Positions 12,518 through 19,900 of a stretch of 64,000 nucleotides of DNA are shown piece after piece (position 1 is the stretch's first letter; every line of letters starts with the position of its first letter). Position numbers and translations under genes: made by a program. Source of the stretch: Haliangium sp050303215 (GTDB lineage Bacteria > Myxococcota_A > Polyangia > Haliangiales > Haliangiaceae); contig NZ_JBNLBH010000024.1 in NCBI RefSeq assembly GCF_050303215.1, positions 36,661 to 100,660 of the forward strand, read 5' to 3'. Below the pieces are notes generated by a model that ran no database searches, had not been told where the DNA came from, and worked only from the letters and a program-made list of their open reading frames with translations.

Positions 12518-13019
12518 CTCTTTTGTGCCTTTCTCGGTAGGCCGGGGCGCTGGTTGTGCAGCGTCCCGGCCCCCTTCGATTGCGGGGTTTGTGATCGATT
12601 GAAGATGTGGTGTTGGTGGGTCGGTACCGGCCTGGAGGGGCGCGCGGTGAAGCAGCACGTTGGTGACTGAGCGATTGTATTGGGCTCGGGTGGGGAAGAC
12701 AAGCTGAAATCGGGCCCTGATATCTGATCGCGTATCGATCGGGTAAATACTCGGAATCGATCGGGAATGTATCGAACGCCCGAGCCCTCGCGCGGATGAT
12801 CGGGACTCGACGATCGCGGGTAGGTTCGACGAGGGCATCGATCGCCGGACGCCGGCGATCACGCCTCACGCCGGCCGCGCCACGTTGGACGCCCGGCAGG
12901 CATGCGTCGAGCCGGCCGCGCACTGTGTTGGGCGCCCAGCCGACCCGGACAATCGGGCGCCCAGCGGACCCGGACAGTCGGGCGGCCGAGCCGGAGCGCG
13001 GAGCGCCAGTAGCCGGATC
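12518..13019. other. Probable promoter region and repeats upstream of the orphan gene
   Basis: No gene supported. At 12734-12743 and 12756-12765 the decamer ATCGATCGGG is repeated with a 22-bp start-to-start distance, about two helical turns, in a locally AT-richer stretch. This fits a binding site or promoter for the leftward gene. A 25-bp tandem repeat (GGGCGCCCAGCCGACCCGGA followed by CAATC) lies at 12930-12954 and 12955-12979 with a partial third unit. Confidence 0.5.
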
Positions 13020-13245
13020 AGCGAGGGCGGCCGGGCCCACGGGCCCGTACGCGGCGTCTTCGAGTGCTCCGGCCAGTCGATACCGGACAGAGTGGCGAGA
13101 ACACTCACGACTGCCGTGGGCGCCGGGGCCGGATGCCAGGGAGAAGTCGAGGTGCGGTGAACGCCGACCCCCTGGGGGCGAGAGCCACGCAGCGAGGGGC
13201 GTGCTCGGCGTTCTTGCGCGCCGTCCGCTGTACGGGCCCGTGGGT
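13020..13245 (-). repeat. Right arm of the ~220-bp imperfect inverted repeat
   Basis: Reverse-complement partner of 10612-10830. The inner ends are near 10830 and 13020, giving a 2.2-kb interior. Beyond the outer end, CCTTGCCCCGCCCGCATCC (13259-13277) has a second near-copy, CCTTGCTCCGCCCGCATCC, around 13343-13361, so the arm's edge is itself repetitive. From 13246 to 13452 there is otherwise no gene. Confidence 0.85.
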
Positions 13246-13452
13246 CTGGCCGACCCGACCTTGCCCCGCCCGCATCCTCAAGAGACCTTCCAGACCTCCA
13301 CGCCCCGGCCGTGACCCCCGCTCGCAGCCCTGGCCGCTCCAGCCTTGCTCCGCCCGCATCCACCCGCGAGGGAGTGCCAACCCTTCGGACTAAGTGCTTG
13401 AAGAGACTGATCTGTCCCCCGCTCACGACGGAACTTAGGCTAGGCTCTGGCC

Positions 13453-14979
13453 GTGAGCAACTTCTTGGAAGAGGTGCGCGGCTTCCTGCGCGGCTTCGTC
13501 CGCCATCCGGCCGTGGACGAGGGTCGCTGCCGGCAGCGCTTCCTCGCCGCGCTCGAGCAGCGCGAGGTGGCGGGCGAAGAGGCCGACTGGCTGCGCCGGC
13601 GGTTCGAAGGGCTGAACTCACACCTGACTCGGTTCTGCGAAGACGTATCCCTCGGGCTCGCCGCCGCCGGCATCCCGCTGCCCGAGATCCCCGACCTCGT
13701 GGACGAGGGCATCGCGCTTGCGCTCGACCTCACCCCCTCCGCCGCGACCAGGACACGCGCCCTGGTGCTGCACGACGTCGTCAACCGAGTTCGATCTGCG
13801 CACGGGCAACGTCGCCGTGATCAACCGTGGCGCGACATCGGCCGCTACGCGCGCGAGATCCGCGCCGTCCGACGCGACAACGGGCACCTCGACATCACCC
13901 CGCTCGGCCGGATGGTGGTCGAGCTGAGCGGCCGAGAGGCCGTGCGCTGGCTGCTGCACGTAGAGGCAACGCTAGCGGCTGGCCCTCATGATCCGTGGCG
14001 CATCGATCGCAGCATCTTGCGCCACCTGGTACGCAAACCCGAAGAGGAGTTGTTCTATCACAGCGGCGAACACTTCTACGGAGTGGGCTATGAACGTCTG
14101 CAGTCACTTGGTGTCCTGTTCCTCTTCGATGATTGGGACGATGATGACCCGCATTCGCATTCGCGGGGATACAGTGTTCACGAGCACGCCATGCCGATAC
14201 TGCAAGAAGTCGCCGGCGGCGAGTCGCCGATGGCCACGCTCGTAGCCGCGATGCTCGAAGACGAGATCGGCAGTCACCTCCCTGTGCGCCAGGTGCCGCA
14301 GCCGAGCGCCGCGGTCCTGCGCCAGGCCCGCCTGGTGGTCCACGAGCTGCGCAACGCGATCATCCCGGTCCAAATCGTCCTGGGCGAGATCGACCGCGCT
14401 ATCGAGGCCGCCGGCATCGAAGCCCGGGTGGCCGACTCCCGCCGGCGCGTGGACGCCGGCCTGGAGCGACTCCTTGCCCTGGCCACCGAGTTCGACACCA
14501 TGGCTCGCGCCGCGGGCGAGATCCCAGAGATGTTCGACATCGGGTCGGCGATCCGAGAAGCCATGAGCCTCGTGTCCGGCGAGCTCGGCAGCGCCCCGCG
14601 GCCGTCGCTACCGCCCTCGCTACCGCTCCTTCACGGCATTCGCGGGCGCTTCGTCAGGGCCCTGGTCAACCTGGTCCGCAACGCGTATCAGGCGGCCCCG
14701 GCGGGCGCCGCCGAGGTCGCCGTGACCGTCGAGGCCCATGACCAGACGATCCAAATCGCGATCGACGACAACGGCCCCGGCGTCCCCGACACCGAACGAG
14801 AGACCATCTTTCGCGACGGTTTTTCCACCCGCCCGGCCGGCACCGGGCACGGACTCGCCTTCGCCCGCGAGACTGTCGTGCAGGAGATGCACGGTACCCT
14901 CGTATGCGAAGACAGCCGTGAACTCGGAGGCGCACGCTTCGTGATCGCCATCCCCGTATCTCCCGGAGACCCGACATGA
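13453..14979 (+). CDS. Soluble sensor histidine kinase
   Basis: 508 residues, GTG start. There is no signal peptide or membrane helix, so it is cytoplasmic. Residues 1-280 are a novel-looking sensor region with an acidic/His stretch near residue 230 (FDDWDDDDPHSHSRGY). The H box is VVHELRNAI with His297. Then come the N box LVNLVRNAYQAA (~405-416), G1 IDDNGPGVP, the F-box FRDGFSTRP and G2 GTGHGLAFAR. All key ATP-binding motifs are intact, so it should be active. Its TGA overlaps the ATG of the response regulator (ATGA at 14976), which makes the two an obligate-looking pair. The signal is unknown; a metal or redox cue to the His/Asp cluster is only a guess. Confidence 0.88.
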   Translation: MSNFLEEVRGFLRGFVRHPAVDEGRCRQRFLAALEQREVAGEEADWLRRRFEGLNSHLTRFCEDVSLGLAAAGIPLPEIPDLVDEGIALALDLTPSAATRTRALVLHDVVNRVRSAHGQRRRDQPWRDIGRYAREIRAVRRDNGHLDITPLGRMVVELSGREAVRWLLHVEATLAAGPHDPWRIDRSILRHLVRKPEEELFYHSGEHFYGVGYERLQSLGVLFLFDDWDDDDPHSHSRGYSVHEHAMPILQEVAGGESPMATLVAAMLEDEIGSHLPVRQVPQPSAAVLRQARLVVHELRNAIIPVQIVLGEIDRAIEAAGIEARVADSRRRVDAGLERLLALATEFDTMARAAGEIPEMFDIGSAIREAMSLVSGELGSAPRPSLPPSLPLLHGIRGRFVRALVNLVRNAYQAAPAGAAEVAVTVEAHDQTIQIAIDDNGPGVPDTERETIFRDGFSTRPAGTGHGLAFARETVVQEMHGTLVCEDSRELGGARFVIAIPVSPGDPT

Positions 14980-15902
14980 GACCCACCGGCCGCATCCTAA
15001 TCGTGGACGACGACGAGCTGTTCCTCGACACCTACCGCGATCTGCTCACCGGGGAGGGATACGAGGTAGAGGAGGCGCGTTCGCAGCAGGAAGCACATCA
15101 ACGCCTCGACGACGGCGACTGGGACGTCGTCCTGCTCGATCAGAAGCTGCTCGGGCCGAGCGGCCCCGACGTGGGGCTCGAACTCATCGACCAGGTGAGC
15201 GCCCGGGCGCCCGGCGCCAAGTGCATCATCGTCACCGCGTACGCCAGCAAGCAGTCGATCGAGCGCGCCTTCGAGGCCGGCGTCTACGAGTTCCTCGAAA
15301 AGAGCGGCGCGTTTCGACACCTCCTGCTGGCCAAGATCCGCAACGCCCTGGAGCCCATCCGCTCCGACGCGTTCGGGAGCCTCGACGATCGAACCCGCGA
15401 GGCCCAGATCGCCGAGCGCTGGCGCAGCCTGGACGCCGAGTCGGATCCCAACCGCAAAGGCCTCCTCCTCGAAGAGCTGGCCGAACTCTTGTTCCGCTCG
15501 GTGGGCTTCCGAGTCGTGGACCGGCGCCGCAAGAGCCGCGACGAAGAGATCGACCTGGTCATCCGCAACGACCTCGCCGAGCCGTTCTGGATGAAGATGT
15601 CCAGCTACCTGCTGGTGGAGTGCAAGAACTGGTCGAGCTCAGTGGACCGCAAGGAGCTCGACGCGTTTCGCAGCAAGCTCGAACGCCGCTACGGCCTGGC
15701 CAAGCTGGGCTTCTTCATCGCCCCGGGCGGGTTCACCGAGGGCTTTCGTACCGCCCTCGACGCCGAGCGCAAAGGCGAGGTGCTCATCGTCTGCATTGGC
15801 CCCGACGATCTACGCGCGTTGGTCGAGGCTCAGGAGCGCAACAGCCTGCTCAAAAAGCTCTGCGACCAGGCGATCGTAGCCGCCAACGGTACCTCTCTCT
15901 GA
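14976..15902 (+). CDS. Response regulator with a PD-(D/E)XK (Mrr-like) nuclease output domain
   Basis: 308 residues. The receiver domain, residues 5-125, has its acidic pocket at Asp11-Asp13, phospho-acceptor Asp55 (VVLLDQK), Thr87 (IIVTAY) and Lys109 (FLEKSG). There is no DNA-binding HTH. Instead residues ~160-300 read as a restriction-endonuclease-like fold: a helix with Glu166/Glu167 (GLLLEELAELLFRSVGF), Asp193 in EEIDLVIRN, and Glu215-Cys-Lys217 in YLLVECKNW. Together these form E...D...ExK, followed by a helix and the strand KLGFFIAPGGFTEGF. This order matches Mrr_cat/Holliday-resolvase-type nuclease domains and all catalytic residues are present. The likely meaning is phosphorylation-controlled DNA cleavage or DNA binding. 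It is coupled by ATGA to the kinase. Confidence 0.85.
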   Translation: MRPTGRILIVDDDELFLDTYRDLLTGEGYEVEEARSQQEAHQRLDDGDWDVVLLDQKLLGPSGPDVGLELIDQVSARAPGAKCIIVTAYASKQSIERAFEAGVYEFLEKSGAFRHLLLAKIRNALEPIRSDAFGSLDDRTREAQIAERWRSLDAESDPNRKGLLLEELAELLFRSVGFRVVDRRRKSRDEEIDLVIRNDLAEPFWMKMSSYLLVECKNWSSSVDRKELDAFRSKLERRYGLAKLGFFIAPGGFTEGFRTALDAERKGEVLIVCIGPDDLRALVEAQERNSLLKKLCDQAIVAANGTSL

Positions 15903-16209
15903 TCCCGGCGCCGCGCTCGACATCATCCGGGGCGCCCGCGGCGACTCAGGGCACCGTGACCCGACCCAGCCAGGTCGCCATCGCGCCGCCGCGGTCGGCT
16001 TGCCCGATGAGTGTCAGCGCCGTCCGACGTATCGGCCGCATCCGTGGCGAATCGGTGAGAGCGCCCCGACGCCGGGGTGCCAATCACGCACCGCGTCGTT
16101 GCCCGGCGCTCGGTGCATGTAGGATACTCGCGATCTCATCGCTGCTGCCCCGGCCATCCCCCCCGGCTGGACGCGCGGCGTTCACACCCGTGGCTACGCA
16201 TGACGCTTG
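15903..16209. other. Intergenic region, possible weak promoter
   Basis: About 300 bases with no gene. TAGGATACT near 16117 resembles a -10 element and could serve the sigma-54 activator, with TTGCCC about 15 bases upstream as a poor -35. Nothing else is seen. Confidence 0.35.
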
Positions 16210-17805
16210 ATGACCGAGCCCGCTGACAAACCGACGGGCGCACACACCACCATCAGCCTGCAGGGGGCGCCCCATAGCCCCCGCGAGCGCGGGCTCGTGC
16301 CCACGCTGACCATCGCCTTCCACCCCGACGTGGGCCGCATCGGCGACACCGTCGGGTTCGGCACGCGCTTGGAGCTGTCGCGCAACCAGCCTGACTTCAG
16401 CGCCGACGACGGCGCCCGGGCCCCGCTCGCCGACCCGGTGCTCAGCCGCCGCCCGATCGTGCTCGAGCGCCTGCCCACCGGGAACGCCGCCATCCACCCG
16501 GCCCAGGGTGGCAACCCGACTCGGCTCGACGGTCATCCCCTGGTCGAGCCCACCGTGGTCACGGCCGCCGACCTCGATCGGGGCGTGGTCATCGAGATCG
16601 CCGACCGGGTGGTGCTGCTGTGGCACTGGTCGGCGCCGGCCGTGGACCCGGGCCCCGACCTGGGCCTGGTCGGCGCCAACGACGCGGTGTGCGCGCTCCG
16701 GCGCGACATCGAGCGGGTGGCCCCGCTGGCCACCGCAGTGCTCATCCGCGGCGAATCGGGGGTGGGCAAGGAGTTGGTGGCGCGCGCGCTGCACCGCGCC
16801 GGTACCCGCGCCCACCGGCCGCTGGTGTCGGTGAACATGGCCGCGGTGCCGGCGTCCACGGCCGCCTCGGAGCTGTTTGGGCACCACAAGGGCGCATTCA
16901 CCGGCGCCGTGTCCCACCACGGCGGTTATTTTGTCCAGGCCGACGGCGGCACCCTGTTCCTGGACGAGATCGGCGAGACCCCCTTCGACGTGCAGGCCAT
17001 GCTGCTGCGCGCCATCGAGACCGGCGAGATCCGGCCCCTGGGCGCCCACGAGCCCCGCCGGGTGGACGTGCAGCTCATCGCCGCCACCGACACCGATCTG
17101 CAGGCCGCGGTCGAGGCCGGCCGGTTCCGGCTCCCGCTCCTACACCGCATCGCCGGGGTCGAGCTGGTGGTGCCGCCGCTGCGCGCGCGCCGCGACGACA
17201 TCGGACGACTGTTCATCCACTTCCTGCGCGAGGAGCTCGCGCGCACGGGCGAGCCGGAGCGCCTGGCCCCGCCCGCGCCGGGCACGCCCACGTGGCTGCC
17301 GCTGGCCCTGATGACGCGGCTGCTGCGCCACGACTGGCCCGGTAACGTGCGTCAGCTCCGCAACCTGGCCCGGCAGGTGGCCGTGGCCAACTACGGCGAA
17401 CCCGGCTTCCGCCTGCCGCCGGCGGTGGCCGCGCTCCTGGACCCGATCCAGCCGACACCGGCCCCGTCGGCCTCGCCGCCCCCGCGTCGGCGCTCGGCCG
17501 AGGCGGTGCGGCGCGGCCCGCGCAACCAGCTCGACATCTCCGACGACGACCTCCTGGCCGCCCTGCGCGCCAATCGCTGGCGACCGGCCCCGACCGCCAA
17601 GGCGCTCGGCATCGCCCGCACCTCGCTGTACAAGCTGATGAACCAGAGCGAGCGCATCCGCAAGGCCCGCGACATCCCCCGCCCCGAACTCGAGGCCTGC
17701 GCCGCCCGCTACCGCGGCAACCTCGACGCGATGGCCGAGGCGCTCGAGGTCTCCAAACGGGGCCTCAAGCTGCGCATGACCGAGCTGGGCATCAACCCGC
17801 TCTGA
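16210..17805 (+). CDS. Sigma-54-dependent transcription activator with FHA-like N-terminus
   Basis: 531 residues from the ATG at 16210; a TTG three bases earlier is possible. Residues ~30-130 have an FHA-like layout (GRIGDTVGFGT, then SRRPIVLERL and HPLVEP), suggesting phosphothreonine recognition. The AAA+ core follows: Walker A GESGVGKE (~181), the sigma-54 contact loop GAFTGA (~227), Walker B GGTLFLDEIGE and HDWPGNVRQLRN. A Pro/Ala linker (~residue 420) leads to a Fis-type HTH (AKALGIARTSLYKLM) and then a second HTH-like repeat (MAEALEVSKRGLKLRMTELG). It activates sigma-54 promoters, probably under control of Ser/Thr kinase signalling, as known for FHA-containing activators of myxobacteria. 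Its targets are not visible, but the peptide cluster next to it is a candidate. Confidence 0.9.
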   Translation: MTEPADKPTGAHTTISLQGAPHSPRERGLVPTLTIAFHPDVGRIGDTVGFGTRLELSRNQPDFSADDGARAPLADPVLSRRPIVLERLPTGNAAIHPAQGGNPTRLDGHPLVEPTVVTAADLDRGVVIEIADRVVLLWHWSAPAVDPGPDLGLVGANDAVCALRRDIERVAPLATAVLIRGESGVGKELVARALHRAGTRAHRPLVSVNMAAVPASTAASELFGHHKGAFTGAVSHHGGYFVQADGGTLFLDEIGETPFDVQAMLLRAIETGEIRPLGAHEPRRVDVQLIAATDTDLQAAVEAGRFRLPLLHRIAGVELVVPPLRARRDDIGRLFIHFLREELARTGEPERLAPPAPGTPTWLPLALMTRLLRHDWPGNVRQLRNLARQVAVANYGEPGFRLPPAVAALLDPIQPTPAPSASPPPRRRSAEAVRRGPRNQLDISDDDLLAALRANRWRPAPTAKALGIARTSLYKLMNQSERIRKARDIPRPELEACAARYRGNLDAMAEALEVSKRGLKLRMTELGINPL

Positions 17806-17870
17806 GCGCCCCCAGCCTGGTGGTCGATGGTCTTCGCCGCCCCAGCCCCCGTCACCTCGGGCACCCGCGC

Positions 17871-18020
17871 TCAGTCCAGATCGTCGAACGCGGTCGGCGG
17901 GCAACTCTCCTGCGAGCGCGCGCCGGAGGGGACGGCCTCGTCACGCGAGCTGAGCGCTCGCAGGGTGGCGAGGTTGAGGGTGAGGCGCTTGCGCTTGGGC
18001 CGGGTCGGTTGCGAACGCAT
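17871..18020 (-). CDS. Short peptide 1, RiPP-precursor-like
   Basis: 49 residues from the ATG at 18020, chosen because AAGGA lies 11 bases upstream; an in-frame ATG at 18071 gives a 66-residue alternative without such a site. A basic start is followed by KRKRLTLNLATLRALSS and then a hydrophilic tail with a single Cys, ESCPPTAFDDLD. The pattern K-R-L-x-L-N-x-x-x-L/I-R-x-L resembles the leader of class I lanthipeptide-like precursors of Bacteroidota and Myxococcota. The same leader and a C-terminal CPP motif occur in the peptide at 19641-19805. No lanthionine synthetase is nearby, so the modification, if any, is unknown. Confidence 0.6.
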   Translation of the reverse strand: MRSQPTRPKRKRLTLNLATLRALSSRDEAVPSGARSQESCPPTAFDDLD

Positions 18021-18174
18021 CGTGTGTCGAGTCCTTTCGCGATGGCGGTAACAGTGAGCGTGTGTCGCCACACCGACCCGAGGCCGGCATGGTAGGGCAG
18101 TACCACTTCACGATTCGTGCCGCCCGGTGGCATCCCAGCTTGCGACCCTGCACACACCGCCGTCGTCCTCGACC

Positions 18175-18233
18175 GTCCACGTGGACTGTTCGTTCACCGG
18201 CGCGAACTGTCCACGGTCGACCGTGAACAGTTC
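18175..18233. promoter_or_regulatory. Cluster of palindromes upstream of peptide 1 (operator-like)
   Basis: A 30-bp near-perfect palindrome at 18204-18233 is centred on GGTCGACC, with arms GAACTGTCCAC / GTGAACAGTTC. A second palindrome, GTCCACGTGGAC, is at 18175-18186. The half-site ACTGTTC/GAACAGT occurs three times within 50 bases (18185, 18204 and 18225 regions). The block lies between the stop of the cupin-like gene and the start of peptide 1, both leftward, so it could be an operator for peptide 1 or part of a terminator of the cupin gene. No T-run follows. Confidence 0.5.
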
Positions 18234-18282
18234 CCGGCTGCCGCCCCACCACCTTTGGACCCACCCCGCGATGCCGGCGGGC

Positions 18283-19542
18283 TCAGGCCGAGGCCTGGCC
18301 AGACGCAGGCACCAGCGGGCTCTCGCTGAATAGGGCCGCGAACACCTCGGAGCGCGCCATGGCGCCGGCGTGGGCCAGGATGTCGTCGCGCTGGGCGTCG
18401 ATGTCGCCGGCGTCGAAGACCTCGCCCAGGGCCGCCAGCACCCCGCCGTCATCGCAGCCGTCGAGCAGGGCCCGGAACACGATCTGATTGACCTCGTCGA
18501 ACTCGATGCCGACCAGGTCCAGCCCCGACAGGGCCTCGAGCCAGGCCATCACCGTGGCCCGGGGGTCGCGCTCGGGGTGGCGCGCGGCGACGACCTCCAA
18601 GATCGCGTCCCGCTCCGGCAGCAGCATGAGCAGGGCCAGCAAGAACCGCGGCTCGGGGGCCGTGACCTGCTTGCGCAGCTTGGAGATCAGGCGGATCCGA
18701 CGCTCGTGCGTGGCGGCCGCGTACAGGTGGTCGACGATCTCGCCGTGGGTGCCGCGGGCCGCGGCCAGAAGCCGCGCCAGCAGGGCGTCATCGACCTGGG
18801 CCAGGGCCAGGAAGGTGAGCCCGCGGAAGGCCTCGAAGGCGTCGCCGGAGCACAGCAGGCCCTCGGCGTGGCGCTCGAAGTCGCCGGCGCCGGTGTTCTT
18901 CATCAGCTCGAGCAGCGCCAGCCGGCGCTCCAGCAGCGGCTCGCTGTAGAATGGGTCGAAGGCCACCCCGGGCGGCACGTAGCTGTACTGGGGCTGGTGC
19001 TCGGTCTCGACCGAGGTGCGGGCGACCAGGGTCACGCTCGGCGACTCGAGGTGGAAGAGCTGGTGCACGAAGCCGGTGCCGGGCAGGATGCGGCGGACCT
19101 CGCCGACCTGGAGGTGCTCGGTGGACAGCCGCTCGAGCCGGCCCACGTGCAGCCGCGACGACAGCCGCCGCTCGCTCTCGAAGCGCCAGGCGGTGTGCAC
19201 GCTGCTGCCGGCGATGGGCGTGAACGCGCCCGAGAAGCCGTGCTGATGGATGGCCGTGGTGCTGGTGGTCCAGAACAGGGCCTCGATGAAGAAGCCGCGC
19301 CCCTGGTACAGCTTGACCGGCGGCTGGCCAAACTTCATGTCCTCGGGCTGGGTCACCCCGGGGTTGATCGAGAACACCCAGTCGACGATCTCGTCGACCG
19401 ACAGCGCTCCCGCCGGGGGGTGCGCGCGCAGGTGCTCGCAGGCCAGCTCGGCGAAGACCTGCTCATCACGGCCGCGCGCCAGCCAGGCCTGCTCCAGACG
19501 GTGTCCGAGCGACGCCGCGTAGGGGATCATAGGGCGGTCCAT
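18283..19542 (-). CDS. Cupin-like protein between two peptide genes
   Basis: 419 residues; MIPYAAS four codons later is an alternative start. Residues ~80-200 look like a double-stranded beta-helix (cupin) domain. His99 and His101 are in TTSTTAIHQHGFSGAF, a G-rich turn follows with HTAWRF, and a later His160 sits in GTGFVHQLFHLE. This resembles the three-His metal site of cysteine-dioxygenase-type cupins. The C-terminal 220 residues are helical (ERRLALLELMKN, FLLALLMLLPERD), perhaps a repeat scaffold. It is leftward, between two leftward peptide genes, so an enzyme acting on those peptides is the attractive idea; this is inference from position. No signal peptide. Confidence 0.7.
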   Translation of the reverse strand: MDRPMIPYAASLGHRLEQAWLARGRDEQVFAELACEHLRAHPPAGALSVDEIVDWVFSINPGVTQPEDMKFGQPPVKLYQGRGFFIEALFWTTSTTAIHQHGFSGAFTPIAGSSVHTAWRFESERRLSSRLHVGRLERLSTEHLQVGEVRRILPGTGFVHQLFHLESPSVTLVARTSVETEHQPQYSYVPPGVAFDPFYSEPLLERRLALLELMKNTGAGDFERHAEGLLCSGDAFEAFRGLTFLALAQVDDALLARLLAAARGTHGEIVDHLYAAATHERRIRLISKLRKQVTAPEPRFLLALLMLLPERDAILEVVAARHPERDPRATVMAWLEALSGLDLVGIEFDEVNQIVFRALLDGCDDGGVLAALGEVFDAGDIDAQRDDILAHAGAMARSEVFAALFSESPLVPASGQASA

Positions 19543-19573
19543 GGGGCGTTGGTTGGACAGCTCACGGTCGGCC

Positions 19574-19626
19574 CCACGGTATCGACGTCGGCATCGACGT
19601 CATCGAGATCGACGTCGCTATCGACG
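19574..19626. repeat. Clustered GACGTC/ATCGACG repeats upstream of the cupin gene
   Basis: Short units of ATCGACGTC and ATCGACGCC recur five times in about 50 bases directly upstream of the cupin-like gene's start at 19542. The palindrome GACGTC is within each. It may be a regulator-binding array for the cupin gene, or simple sequence. Confidence 0.5.
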
Positions 19627-19640
19627 CCATCCGGTCCCGG

Positions 19641-19805
19641 TCAGATCCGGTCCCCGCCCTTGTTCACCGGCGGGGGACAATCCTGATCGGTTCCCATGGC
19701 CCCCACGATCGAGTCCGCGTCGTAGTCGAGCTCACGGATCGAAGCCCGGTTCAGAACCAGGCGTTTGCGGGTCGGCGTGCCGTGTTCGTCATTGCGCTTC
19801 TGCAT
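19641..19805 (-). CDS. Short peptide 2, RiPP-precursor-like
   Basis: 54 residues from the ATG at 19805; an ATG at 19871 would give 76 residues, and neither has a good ribosome-binding site. The core feature is TPTRKRLVLNRASIRELDYD followed by an acidic stretch and QDCPPPVNKGGD. Compared with peptide 1, the blocks KRLxLNxAxxRxL and CPP are shared and the spacing is similar, while the rest differs, as expected for a conserved leader and variable core. It lies 98 bases upstream of the cupin-like gene in the same direction, and divergent from the WD40 kinase gene. Confidence 0.58.
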   Translation of the reverse strand: MQKRNDEHGTPTRKRLVLNRASIRELDYDADSIVGAMGTDQDCPPPVNKGGDRI

Positions 19806-19900
19806 GGTACGGTAACGATGGCACAGGTTAGCGGCGTTACTCAAGCGCCCGGGCCGTCGTTTCGATGCCATGGCATGCTCGCTGCATTACACATCTTCCG

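Noticed and set aside
12866..13621. Minus-strand frame of 251 codons after the inverted repeat
   Set aside because: Reads through the repeat arm and the kinase gene's beginning; Arg/Pro-rich, no ribosome-binding site.
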